A DNA stretch of 64,000 bases from Eunapius fragilis. Its lineage: Eukaryota > Porifera > Demospongiae > Spongillida > Spongillidae. Position 1 is the stretch's first letter. Each line of letters opens with the position of its first letter. The notes below the pieces were generated by a model that worked only from the letters and a program-made list of their open reading frames with translations, was not told the DNA's origin and made no database searches. This document shows positions 35,623 to 47,479 of this stretch, one piece after another. Location of the stretch: NCBI GenBank assembly GCA_963681505.1, contig OY811976.1:2318350-2382349 (forward strand), written 5' to 3'. The position numbers and the translations under genes were made by a program.

Positions 35623-38600
35623 CATTTATCCAGACTCCCGTCAACACCACAGTGTGTTTGGGATCTACTGCACAGTTTGTGTGTTCAGCTACTAATGTGT
35701 CCAATGTCCTCTATTTGGTGGACTACATGGTCTTCGCCAGTGTGGCATCTCGTGGCATCAGTGTATCAGCCCCAACCTTTAGTGGAAATATGAGAATACG
35801 TAACATCACTGTTATGGGTGCAGTGGTTAACAATAATTCTCTAATAACATGTGTGGCTGTAGGGCCAAATGGAACAAATGGAACCATGACCAGTTCAGCA
35901 TATCTGAGCATACAAGGTCAGTCTACCAGGATATGGTATGTACTCATACAGTATGTTGACTGAAGAGTATGTATTGTGACCTTTTGACCCCGCCCATCAG
36001 GCCCTTCATCTGCTCCCACTGATATCAAGATTACTACATACAATGCTACTGCCACCAAACTGGCATGGGGACTACCCCCTGGTACCCAGTCCCCATCCCT
36101 CCTCTCCTATGCAGTGGTGATCAGAAATGGAAGTGGAGCACCAGTGTATAATGAGACAGTGAGGCAGCCCCAGGTGACCATCTCCTCCCCAGACCCATGT
36201 GACCATTATGAGGCAACTGTTACCCCAATGTGTGGAAATACAACAGGTGTTCAGACCAGCCCAGTGAAGATGGGAGGTGAGGGATTTATGCAGCACAGGA
36301 CGTATTTGAATTAGCTAGTGACTTGTTCAAATGCAGATTGACCAAACTAATCATTTTAACATGCGGTCCATGAAAGATTGGTACAAAAAAAGAAAGTGAA
36401 CAGCAGGCAGAAATAGTCGACGGTATTGGGTTTTGGCCCTATTATTTAAGTAAAAACGTTGAACTACCCTTAGGATGATGGTACCCAGCTTTTGTGTGTT
36501 CTCATCTATCGTGCTTGAGGCATAATGAATCAACAAACTAGATGAGTTCAGCGGTTTGTTTGAAAGCATACACGTTTTTCTTTCTCACTCCCGTGGCTCA
36601 CTAATACTATTCAGTTGTGGACTCCCATGTGTAAAACAAGGATCTATTGCATTTGAACTATGTACATGACTCTGGAACTCACCAAAAACTAGAGTAAAGC
36701 TGCGGTTGAAGTTCCCAGACCACTCCAAATGACCCTGCCTACTAGTACATGTAGTCTACTGTTTATTAATGATTAATACTGCATGCATGTTTGTGTGTGT
36801 ATTACCGTTCGTTCCTTCCCCATAACATGTTCATATTAAGAAAGAAATCTAGACCCTGAGGCCTTCCAAGCATTGTACCCACGTTGTACCTTGCATGGTT
36901 TGACCATATACACCCTCTTAGTCTGTTTGCTTGGACAAGCCTTGTGCTTTAGACTCACTTGTATTAATGCACAATCAACTTACAATACGTTTAATGATAG
37001 CAACTCTATGCTAATCAATCGATATACCATATCACAAATTTATGGCTATAGCAGCAGCCCAACCCCCCTTAGTTGAACAGGTGGGTCACTACAGGATGAT
37101 GTATTATGGAAGCAAAAATTAGTCTCTACTGTTTGTAATGGTCGTTGGCCGCTTGAGGCTAGTGGGTGCGCTGGTGAAAAAGAAAGGCAGTAGTAAAGCC
37201 AGCAGTGAATAAATGTGCCGTGTGTTATATACAATATTGTTCCATGTATGTCATTCTTCAGATCCCCCTTCACCCATATCACTTGACCAAGTCCACACCT
37301 CCCTAGTGTATCCTCTGTCTCCACGTGATGATGTGACTGTGAACATCAGTCTACTAGTGAGTGGTACATAAAATAACATGTTTTGGTTGCATTTATTAGG
37401 TATGGTTCATGAATCTTACTGGGTTGAGGGGAAAATATATATTAATGTTACGCAAAGTGGTTTAAATTAAACGTAAATCATTCATATGAATAAATTCCTT
37501 TTATCCTTCTTTCCTCTCATGGCCCATGATAAGTACTGTACATCATATTCTTGTTGCACTATCTGTGAACTGTATATCCCAACATGTCCACATTATAAGT
37601 GTCTCTGTAGACCTCTCCAAAGGTGTGCTCGTACAAGATGGTGGCTATAGCTGGATATGAGGGGTTCTCATTTCCACCTGTGAAGCCGCTCCCACCATCA
37701 TATGGAGACACCTCCACCATCGCTGTATCCATACCTCCCAACAAACACCTCAACCTCACCATCACTGCATACAATGGTTATGGAAACACAAGTACTACTG
37801 TTGTCATAAGTGAGCCTATTCAGAATACCAAGACCTGTTTGTATATTTGGTAATGTACACACATCCTTTCTTGGTAGGTACATTTGATGTTGTTGGTGTC
37901 TCTGTCAACACCTCATCTCCCACTGGACTGGTGTGTCTCTTCAACCCTGGGTCCCTGGCCAGAGGGTGTTTGGTGTATCTAACAGACACAGCCACAGGTG
38001 TAAAATACTGCATGATGGTTGTGAGATCAGTGGACACACCAGTGAACATGTCATCATGTCCCTCCTCCCCCTCCTCTCCCAATGGTCCTCTGAGTACAGG
38101 GGTGTACTCTGTAGAGGTGTATGACATTGAGAGTGATGGAGGTGTGTCATCAGTACCAGCATTGGCTGGAGAGGTGATGACTGTGTATGGACCATCTAGT
38201 ACCTTTGGACCATCTAGTACCTATGGACCATCTAGTACCTATGGACCATCTAGTACCTATGGACAATCCAGTACACACCAACCTACTACAGGTAATGAAC
38301 CTTTAGATGATCCGTCTTTTTCTATAATTATAGACTTTATAATAATGGTATGGGACTGTATCAAAATTTTTATAGTGATAAAATTATCAGACAGGTTCCT
38401 TTGTTGGATACTGACAAATTTGATGTGGTGAGAGGGTGAGGGAAATAGGCAAAAAGATGTCCCTACCCCTTCCCAATCTCACTCTATTGGTGCTATTAAG
38501 GTAGTAAGGTGTGAATGTATATGCGCATAATGTGGTTGTGAGATATATGCATATGCTAGATGCAGCATTAAACAGCATAAGGTGCCCAAGATTATTTAAG

Positions 38601-39149
38601 TACATGCTACAATGTTTTTCCTATGCTTGAGATTATGGCTATTAAAGTATTTAATCAGTTATTCCTTTCATGTTCAGGTGATGCTCTAGTACCCACCAAT
38701 GTCATCATTGGCATTAGTGTTGCTTCTGCAGTTCTATCCATGGTTGGACTGCTTGTGGTATCTTTCATTTTTACTTGTATGTACATTAAAAAGAAGAGCA
38801 AGAAAAATCGCTACAATATGGGTATGTTCACGAAAGGACATTTTACAGAGAAAACGAAATTAATGAATGGGGATCCTTATCTTGTGCATTTTTGAAATAT
38901 TCTTTATTCTAGGGAATGTACTGCCTACTGTGATGATTAGTGGACAGGAGATGTTGAATTATATGGTACGTTTGTGCACGAATGTGAGTGTGTGTGCGTA
39001 TATATATGCGTACCTCTATCCTCCAGAGCACTACAGAATATGCAGTCACTAAACATGTTCAATACAAAGCACATGATCTACCATGTGAAGATGACAGCAG
39101 TCAACAATATGCCAAACTTCATCAGCCACTAGTCAGTTATGTACATTAA
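35623..39149 (+). CDS. Ig/FN3 single-pass receptor, short-tail form (5' exons missing)
   Basis: Eight exons with agreeing phases: 35623-35916 (Ig-like, Cys pair in FVCSA and ITCVAV), 36001-36276 (FN3, LAWGLPPG), 37262-37356 and 37611-37809 (second FN3, split by a phase-0 intron; ends GYGNTSTTVVI), 37878-38291 (TFDVVGVSVN domain, then GPSSTY stalk), 38678-38821 (transmembrane IIGISVASAVLSMVGLLVV followed by KKKSKKN stop-transfer), 38913-38965, and 39027-39149 with stop TAA. About 531 residues. No signal peptide was found, so at least one upstream exon is missing. The tail has five tyrosines, including TEYAVTK, VQYKAH, QQYAKLH and VSYVH; YAKL fits a YxxL ITIM-like core. Many N-glycosylation sites. 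Probably a cell-surface recognition or adhesion receptor signalling through tyrosine phosphorylation; ligand unknown. Confidence 0.75.
38192..38282 (+). repeat. 18-bp tandem repeat coding a GPSSTY stalk
   Basis: GGACCATCTAGTACCTAT is repeated four to five times in frame, giving (GPSST[Y/F])n, a Ser/Thr/Pro stalk likely to be O-glycosylated, between the last ectodomain and the membrane helix. Confidence 0.9.
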
Positions 39150-39345
39150 TCAGAAAATATATTTACTACCTACTCTTCTAATGAGAATGAGTGCAGTGAT
39201 GTAATGCTAAATCATTGTTAAAATAGACAATGGTCTTACTTGATAAAATACCTTAGTAGGATTATTAAATATTTTAATACTACAAGTGTGTGTGTGTGTG
39301 AAATATCATTCACTGAACTTACTCCATGTTGGCATCTCCATTTAG

Positions 39346-42300
39346 GCCAACTATAGTCCGCATTCATTGTCCACTATTCCAGCGTGCCCACCAATGAGAG
39401 CACCCAGTACAGAAGGTGTGAAATATTCCTCAATATCCCGGTCAGCAGACAAGGTATACATATGATGCAGTGTACATGCAGACATAATGAGAAGTCTATC
39501 TCATTTCAGCCACATCAGGTTATGTGTTCTACAGCCACAACAAACACCTTACTTGGTAAGATAGTGGTGGATGAGATTATGGTATGGGTTGTGGGCTATA
39601 CACAGCATAGACAATCTGCTAGAAGTTGTAGCATTCTTTATAAAATGACGTATCAGATTAAACTTAGCTTAATATGATCATAACCTACCATGTTTTTAAA
39701 TGCATTGTCCCATGATAAATACAGAACTCTGTGCTGCGCAAATGAACCTTCCTTAGATTAATGGATGCTGTGGGATAACAGAGCCTTGAATGCATTAATG
39801 CCAGCCCTTATGCACTTAGTTATAATTCATTCACCAGTGCACTCATGAAATAATCAGATCCTGTGCACTCATGAAATAATCAGATCCTAGGAGCATATTT
39901 AGTGCTACAACTTTTTGATAATGTTTCTGCGTCCAATCCCACACTTTAAAATAGCCATCATTATGAAGTGCTAATTTGAGTACTGAAATATTATGTTACT
40001 GTAGGACTACAAGGAAAGCACACAATTATTCAAGATAGTAATGTAAGTTTAGTAAAGCACCAACCAACTCACATGATTATAAAACATTCAATGCAAGTAT
40101 AAACTATCACATGCTGCTTATTCAATGGTACAATGTGTTAAGGATCCGTTACGCGCGCTAGCGCAATGTCACTGAACAGAGTTTCCACTAACAGCCAAAT
40201 ACACTAAGCAAGACTGCCCATACACAATTACAACTGGTTTTTAACTTCATGCAACATAATGAGGTCCGCATCAGTACACAATGAGGAATGTTCTGAATGG
40301 TCGGGCCTCTCCTATTCAGTAGCTTATCAACACCCCATTCAGGTGATATCTGTCCCGATACGGCCTGAACACCTCTCTGGGGGGGACTGACATCATAGCT
40401 AGCCTGGGGCCCTGACACTTCTGCCTCCTCTGGCATTTTAGTCGCTTCTGAGGGCGACACAATGCATCGTGATAGTGCGTCTGCGTTTGCATTCGCTTGA
40501 CCCCTACGCTAGCGAACAGTAAACTGGAAAGGTTGTAAGGCCAGGCTCCACCTCGTTAGCCTGCTAGTGGTGTCCTTCATCTTGTACAGCCACTCCAGGG
40601 CGCGATGATCTGTGTGGACCACAAATGGCCTTCCAATCAAATATACTCTGAACGCCTGGGTACCCATGCGGATTGCGAGGCACTCTTTTTCAATTGTTGA
40701 GTACCTTGGTTCTCTCGGTAGTAGCTTTTGGCTAAAAAAATGCCACTGGGTGTTCGTCTCCATCCTCGCCTGTTTGGCTGAGTACAGCCCCTATGTAGTA
40801 ATCTGACACGTCCGTCTGCAGCATAAACATACATGTCTGGGCACATTAGCACAGGTGATGACGCAATTTTGGTCTTGAGAGTGTCAAATGCCTCTTGGGC
40901 TTGCAATGACCACTTTTCTTCCTGAGGGGCAGACTTCCTCGTCAGCTCGGTTAACGGGGTTGCGATGGTAGCAAAGTCACGAATAAATTGCCGATAATAG
41001 CCCGCCAGACCTAAAAATTGCCAAACTTCTTTTTTCGTCCTTGGAACAGGCATCCTCTTGATTGCCTCTATCTTGGACGACTCTAATCTTACCGTTCCCT
41101 TGCCCACCACATGCCCCAAATATTCACACTCAAACATTGCGCACTGACATTTGCTGGGCTAAACCTTGAGGTTTGCCTTCCGCAACCTCAGGAACAGATT
41201 TCGCAGGTGATCGATGTGGTCTCTCCAGCAAGAGCTGTATACTGCCACGTCATCGATGTATGCAGACGCGTAGCCCTCCATTCCTCTGATGAAGGTGTCC
41301 ATCATCCGCTGGAAGGTGGACGGGGCTCCCTGTAATCCAAAGGGCATTACCATAAACTGGAACAGACCGCAGGGGGTTGTGAACGGCGTCTTTGGTTTGT
41401 CCTCTTCTGCTATGGGGACCTGCCAATGGCCCTTTGTTAGGTCAACGGTTGTGACAAACTTCGCCTTTCCTAACTTGTCGACCAACTCTTCGATCCTCTG
41501 CATGGGGTATGCGTCTTACTTGGAGATTGCATTCAACCGACTAAAGTCCACACAGATACGCAACGCTCCGTCTTTCTTAGCCACCACAACCATTGGTGAC
41601 GCCCGCTCGCTTGCAGATGGTTCAATGATTCCCAGCTTCAGCATGTCGTCCAGTTCTTTCTTCACTCGATCCCGATATGCGTATGGTAGACGATATGCCG
41701 GAAGTCTTAAAGGCGGGGCTGAATCAGTATGGATTCGATACTCGACTAAATTTGTTTTTCCTGGTGTATTCTGTAGCACATCATCAAATTCCTTTAGTAG
41801 TGATAAAAGTTCTATCTTCTGACTGTCTTCCAACTGCTCGTTAATAATCAACTGCTTGCTTGCCTCTGTATCACTGTTCCAGACTACCAGGTCATCTCCT
41901 GTATCATCTTCTACTTCCTCTTCGTTCCCAGCCCATAAACTCTGCGTGACCATAGATATTATACAGAAAATATCTATGACGTGGCTTGCGGGGTATGCCA
42001 CGCCCGTAGCATATTCACGTGGAAAATTCTCTTCCTCTTTTTCTTGTCTGACATATCGACTTCATACGTGACGTCTGGCAACCTTTTCTGTACCACATAT
42101 GGCCCTTGCCAGCTAGCAACTTGCTGGTCGATGATGGCAGCAATACGAGGACCTGGTCTTCGTCCTTGAACTCCCTCATCCTCGCGTTGGAGTCGTACCA
42201 TCTTGTCTGTTGCTTCTGAGCTTCCTTGAGGTTATCCATAACAAGTTCTGACATTCTGGCTAGCTTCTCCTGTATGTTTAAAACAACACTTTCTGTACTC

Positions 42301-45300
42301 CTCTTGCTCGTTTCCAGGTCTCTTTCAGGATGTCAAGTGGGCCTCTCACTTGTCTCCCATATACCAGCTCAAATGGGGAAAACCCTGTCGAAGCCTGCGG
42401 TACCTCGGCCTCTGTTTAAAAGGTCATGTACGAGTATAGTCTATACGCATACATGTCCTTTTAAACATAGGCCTAAACAGACAGCTGAAAGCTCTCAATC
42501 ACCTTTTGTTGTTTAGTCCAGAGAAACAGCTATTTTACTATCTGTATGAACGTTGGCAAAAAAAAACTTACCTTACGTAGCTCGTATACGATATGTACGT
42601 ACCGCACGGAGCGTAATGGATGGGTCCGCTAGCATGGCTCTTTTTACGGGTATCGAAAGGATTTAAGCCTTACTTATCTCGGCCCGATCCTAGAAAGACT
42701 TGTTCTATAAGCCGGTACCGTTAAATGCCACTAGGTCCTTTCCATGACCGAATGGCAAAAACTTTTTTTGCTGTCCACCCTGGTGTCCAATTGTACCCCT
42801 AGGTGGACACTCAGGACAATAGACATTAAATCTTTCTACGAGCCCATCTGTTTCTGGATGGTATGGACTGGTTCTGATAGGTTTGATTTGCATCAGACGA
42901 CATAGCTCGGACAATAAATTGGACATAAAATTTGAACCTTTGTCAAGATTTCCCGCGGAATCCCGACTCTTGCGAAGATGCCAATAAGTTCCTCAGCCAC
43001 ATACTCCGCCACAACTGACTTCATCGCCACTGCCTCTGGGTGTTTGGTTGAATTTATTTCCAGATCTGCTTTGCGGTAAAGGACCAACGACTCGCATCTG
43101 GGGAGCTCTTTTCCTCGAAAAGCTCTGCATCGAAGGTCACTCCTGGGCACTCATCAGTCCATCCTTGTCCTTGGTCCTCTCTTGTAGATGTTTCTTGATC
43201 TGTGATGGTCGCAGTCTCCACTGAATCCTTGGTAGCAACTGGGTGATTCTGATTTGAGTCCACTTCAGTAGTGACTGCTGCTTCACGCTGCTCCCTTTCA
43301 GCCAGCTGAGACTCCTCGGTGCGCTTTGCCCGTGCTTGCGCCCGCGTAGTTACAGCCATCACATCCCTCACCCCCACACATGAGAATTTACATTTCGTCT
43401 TCCCAATATTAACTAGGTCAGGGACATCCCTACCCAACAGTACTGATACTGGGAGGCTATCTGAAATGCCACTTCAAGTGTATACATCACCCCCTCGACT
43501 ACAATTTTCACTCGTGCTACTGGGTATGCGACTTCATCTCCATGTGCACACTTAACAATAATGCTGGAGCCCACCATGTCCTCCTCAGTCACCAGGTCGC
43601 CTCTAAAAATCGTTTTCGTGGCACCCGTGTCCAGTACAATATCCTTTACCCACCTATCATTCACCCATCCTGATCTTATGACAGTTGTACTGCTAGACTT
43701 TGCAGGTAGCTTGTGTGCATACTTAATGCCCCATATATTACAGCACTACTAGGGCACTTGCTAGCTATATGCCCGAATTTGTGGCAGGAGTAGCACTTAG
43801 GTCCTTTTCTACTGGGCTGACCTTTTCCGTCTACATCCCTGGTCCCTGCAGATTCTTCACTGACACGCCCCTTGCCTTGGCCGCCAGTACCAGACTGCTT
43901 GCCTTCGTCTCCATTTTTTACGTCCTCCCGTTTGCTCTCCAGTCCAGCCTGTCTTCTCGCCTGGGCGTAGTCGTGTTCAAGCTGACCCGCCTCCAAACAT
44001 GTAGTCGGCTTCCTCTCACGCACCCATACATGAACATTAATGGGCAACGTGTTGAGTAGTTGTTCCTGAGCAACCACCTCCACGACCACTTCTGCTGTGG
44101 CTGCTGCTTCAACCACTTTTTCACGAGGTCTTTTACCCTCACCGCTACCTCTCTGTGCGACTCGTCGATGCTCTTCACCACTGACCGGAACCAAAGTCGA
44201 TATGTTTCCTCATTGATGTCATATCGTTTCAGGATAGCGGCTTTAACACGTTCGTAGTCTACAGCTTCTTCGGATGACATTGCCGTGTATGCCTGCTGAG
44301 CCTTTTCGCTTAGCTGAGCTGCCAGTTTGTAGACACATTGTTGTCTGTTCACTTCATATGCCGTCATAATTCTCTCAAACGTGGCTAGGTACACCTCAAT
44401 GTCGTCCTTCTCCGTATGCTTTGCCACCTTTGCTTCAGCTTCCTTTAGAATACAACCTATCTGCTCACCTTCGCGGTTCCAACCATCCAGTGCCAGTCGA
44501 GCGACCATCTTGAACTGCACTTTCCACCCGTCTCTAGCCTGGTGCTCACGTTCCGCCTGTCTCTGCTTTTCTTCTCCTCTTTGAAGACACACCGCTTCTC
44601 TTGTTTCCTGTTCCCTCACAGCTCGTCGCTGCTCTTCCTCTGCTCTGAGCTTTCGCTCCTCCATCAAAAGCTTCAGAAGGTCGGCGACACACTAACCGAT
44701 TCATTTGCGACTGAGTTCCTGCTTGCTGCTTCTTCTGTCTCCGACATCCATGCCTGCGACTTGTACTCCTTCCCCAAATGCAATGACATATATGAAGGTT
44801 CTCTACTCAATACGTGTCTCTTCCTCATCACTTTACTGAGCACCGCTGCCACCAAATGTTAAGGATCCGTTACGCGTGCTAGCGCAATGTCACCGGACAG
44901 AGTTTCCACTAACAGCCAAATACACTAAGCAAGACTGCTCATACACAATTACAACTGGTTTTTAACTTCATGCAACACAATGTAGTCCGTATCAGTACAC
45001 AATGAGGAAGGTTCTGAATGGTCGGGCCTCTCCTATTCAGTAGCTTATCAACACCTCCATTCAGGTGATATCTGTCCCGATATGGCCTGAACACTGCTCT
45101 GGGAGGGGCTGACATCATAGCTAGCCTAGGGCCCTGACACAATGACACACCTCTGTATCATTAAATTGGATATGTGGAGAGCATTTAAACTCAGTAATGT
45201 GTATTGGATGAGCATGTAGCACAGATGACCTACATGATATCACAGCACAGGTATACTTTTAAGTGTAACAGCTCAGCGTAGTATTACCTAGATGATGTAA

Positions 45301-45738
45301 CAGCACAGCTCAGGAGTAATCTCTCTCCAATGCTCAGTATATGCCTATCCAATTCATGCGACAGTGTCTTACATAATCACTCATATGGCATGGTCCATTA
45401 AAATGTATGGCTAATGAAAATCCTATGCTCAATAACACTACATTGGAACATAATTTGATGCATCAAGGAACTTTGCATTTCTCTAAATATCAAAATCTTG
45501 AGAAACTAACTTTTTTCAACCCTGTCTCATATAAAACTAATCCTTTATTCTTAATTCACAGGAAAATTCTGATCCAGTATATGAAAATATAAGGTTGGGG
45601 AAAATTGTGCGTAAATACCTTTCAGTTATCATTTGTGCAGTAATTGCAAGTCAGTCATGACCAAATCATACAGTTCTCTATATCTCTTTCAGGGATACAA
45701 CAGGCAGTTGCGGCAACATTAAGTTCCATAGTCCTTAG
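39346..45738 (+). CDS. Alternative cytoplasmic tail exons of the receptor
   Basis: Three exons fit as an alternative to exon 39027-39149 after exon 7 (phase 0). 39346-39453 (after CCATTTAG; ANYSPHSLSTIPACPPMRAP ... VKYSSISRSADK, phase 0-0), 45562-45593 (after AATTCACAG; ENSDPVYENI, phase 0-2) and 45693-45738 (after TCTTTCAG; ends at TAG). All phases join without a stop. The motifs VYENI (pYxN, Grb2/Src-SH2-like) and KYSSI differ from those in the other tail. The 6.1-kb intron holds the Gmr1-like element 40136-45139. A homologous VYEN exon exists at 55151. Expression untested. Confidence 0.55.
40136..40417 (-). repeat. 3' LTR of Gmr1-like element
   Basis: 282 bp, about 95 percent identical by eye to 44857-45139. 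Ends TG...CA in element orientation. Confidence 0.9.
41944..41985. mobile_element. 28-bp palindromic micro-insertion inside pol
   Basis: 41951-41978 has 10-bp arms CATAGATATT around an 8-base loop. Flanking heptamers GCGTGAC and ACGTGGC agree at five of seven positions, so the target duplication is only partial. Lies between integrase and RT of the Gmr1-like element. Confidence 0.45.
42407..42828. other. Foreign segment within integrase, with 67-bp palindrome
   Basis: The integrase frame stops after ERFN (42828) and resumes at EVPQASTGFSP (42406). The intervening 420 bp does not encode the expected integrase helix region. It starts with a 67-bp near-perfect palindrome (42407-42473; GGCCTCTGTTTAAAAGG at one end and its partner at the other) and includes GTGTCCA...TGGACAC pairs near 42775-42815. 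Confidence 0.6.
43676..44667 (-). pseudogene. gag: Gmr1-like gag, frameshifted
   Basis: A Glu/Arg-rich coiled N-terminus, a capsid-like region (DIEVYLATFERIMTAYEV, EEAVDYERVKAAILKRYDIN) and, in a shifted frame, a single CCHC knuckle CYSCHKFGHIASKC (about 43760). The break falls near 44100. Confidence 0.8.
44857..45139 (-). repeat. 5' LTR of Gmr1-like element
   Basis: 283 bp partner of 40136-40417; followed (element sense) by the tRNA-Leu-type primer site at 44842-44855. Confidence 0.9.
45190..45330 (+). repeat. Short ~35-bp repeats (GATGTAACAGCACAG)
   Basis: Three units. The same sequence, expanded to about six units, lies at 54535-54780 in the duplicated receptor locus. Confidence 0.7.
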
Positions 45739-45980
45739 ATAATGTGTTCAGAATCAACATTATGCTTAGTATTATAGTGACCATGACTTTAAATAACTGA
45801 ATTCCTTTCTAGCTATTGCAAGCAATGCTTTATTATTTTGATTTGATTTGATTTTCAGCATCATATACAAAAACAAAAAAGCCCTCTGAAGGCAATGATG
45901 GCATGCATTTATGCACTTTGGAACCTGCTTATAAAAGGGACATACATAATCATCACTGAGTGGTGGCAAAATACAGAAAT

Positions 45981-46236
45981 AATTGGAACAGTGTCCAGCA
46001 AAATCACCCTTATGATACTTTATCAAATCCAGGACGAGCAAAAGAAAGTAACGCTCGCATTTGAAATGTATGGCTAATTATAAATTCAGTGCCTCAATAA
46101 CTTTATCATGGAAAGTCCATATTAGGATGTATTAGGGCCATTGAATAGAAGCTCTTTGGAGTTCACAGAAAATGAAAAAATTTCAAAACTTGAAAAGCTA
46201 TCCAGAAAGGCGATTTTGCTGGACACTGTCCCAATT
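45981..46236. mobile_element. 256-bp MITE with 28-bp inverted repeats
   Basis: Ends AATTGG(A/G)ACAGTGTCCAG... at 45981-46008 and inverted at 46209-46236, differing at two positions. No coding content and no resolved target duplication. Confidence 0.7.
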
Positions 46237-46689
46237 TCATATGTAATAACATGTTTCATGAAAACCATGTGATTTACTTTTTACAAATCTGGGACTTAAA
46301 AAACTTCGTTTAAAACTGGCTATCAGTTTTAATAACATTGCATATCAGAATTACACTTTGCCTTATCTTCTGTTCAAAATCTATGTCATCAGAAGCCTTC
46401 GGAAGTAAAATAGACATCTATTTTCAAAGGACATTAAAATGTTGGCCGATTTTCAAATACCTTTACCAGGATGTATAGCCCAAAATGTCAATTCAGAAGA
46501 GTATCGATTCTGAAACAGAAGTTTAAGTTGTTGAAAATTAGATTCCATCCATACTACTTCCATGACAATGATCTTGATGCTAGTAACATTGTAGGCTTAT
46601 GTGGAGTAGGCAGCTCGGAGGTGGTAGGGGGTAGGAACACAGCCATCGTATTACAGTTAATGACATGAGGTGATGTGTTTGCGTATGCT

Positions 46690-46860
46690 CTCACACTATA
46701 ATAAAATCATGGTTGAAGGCGGAATGGCATGGAAACCATGAGGGTGGCTGCATACTAAAAATCACCTACAGCTGTGCCCCAAGCTTTGGGCTGTCAGGGG
46801 GAAGTGGTATGAGTACCTGTGGAGAGACTGGAGTGTGGAGTGGAGTACTGCCATCAGGTC
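46690..46860 (+). CDS. Sushi/CCP-like exon fragment
   Basis: Frame reading ITYSCAPSFGLSGGSGMSTC then GETGVWSGVLPS has the Cys and Trp spacing of the C-terminal half of a CCP module. The last Cys is absent or in another exon. It may belong with the transmembrane exon at 47480. Confidence 0.45.
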
Positions 46861-47479
46861 AAGGTGGGGAAGGGGTAGTGAGAGGTGGTGCTTCCATAGT
46901 GTGGGGATGATCAGTGGTGCACAGATGAAAGATAAGGGATAAATAAAGTGAGAAATGGCAACGAATCATCTCGCAGTTACAGTGGAATATCACTATGTAT
47001 TTCTTAACTGTAAATCCCAAGGATAGGGCGAGTTATCATGTGATCGTATTGTGTCCTCATCAGTATGCAGTCTGTTGTATTTCACCCCCAACCACCCCCC
47101 ATCCCATGTACACTATCTCCTTTCCCTTTTCCTAATATTACACCACACTTCTATGAAAGGCATCGCATTCCTACAGATTCATAACAATTTTCGTTCTATG
47201 AAATTGAACATTGGAGAAATTTGTTGTCGTATTTCGTACAAAATGGATTGATGTAGCTTTCAAAATAAAATGGTCCACAAAATCCCACTATGATTGTTTT
47301 TAGAGTGCAAAGCTGTTAGTACAACCTGGTTTCAATCTTACATGATGACTCCTAATGTTCTCACACACAACACTAATGTTGTCTGTACCATTCTTTGTGA
47401 GGCCTGTGCTTGAATAAGCATTGTCACCTGAAAAGTCTACTGCATACTGTGCAATAATAAAATCTTTCTACAACTACAG

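Larger units (their letters stand above)
40420..43664 (-). pseudogene. pol: Gmr1-like pol, frameshifted
   Basis: In element sense: protease with LDTGATKTIF (43664-43413); integrase core second half with FARVGIPREIL and PYHPETDGLVERFN (about 43030-42828); integrase C-terminal part with STGFSPFELVYGRQVRGPLD and IFHVNMLRAWHTPQA (about 42400-41990); reverse transcriptase with LRICVDFSRLN, VTTVDLTKGHWQVP and AYIDDVAVYSS (42001-41159); connection and RNase H with VVHTDHRALEWLYKM and ADALSR (41137-40420). The first half of integrase (zinc-binding and first Asp) is missing, and 42407-42828 is foreign. Multiple frame breaks. Integrase lies before RT. Confidence 0.85.
40136..45139 (-). mobile_element. 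Gmr1-like Ty3/gypsy LTR element (5004 bp)
   Basis: Bounded by the 5-bp duplication CAATG (40131-40135 and 45140-45144). LTRs of 282-283 bp start TGTCAGGGCCC and end CCTTAACA in element sense. The primer site TGGTGGCAGCGGTG next to the 5' LTR fits tRNA-Leu; a purine-rich AGAGGAGGCAGAAG precedes the 3' LTR. Domain order in element sense is Gag, protease, integrase, reverse transcriptase, RNase H, with RNase H running directly into the 3' LTR. This copia-like order within a Ty3/gypsy-type pol is the hallmark of Gmr1 elements. Several frameshifts and an insertion make it inactive. Confidence 0.85.
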
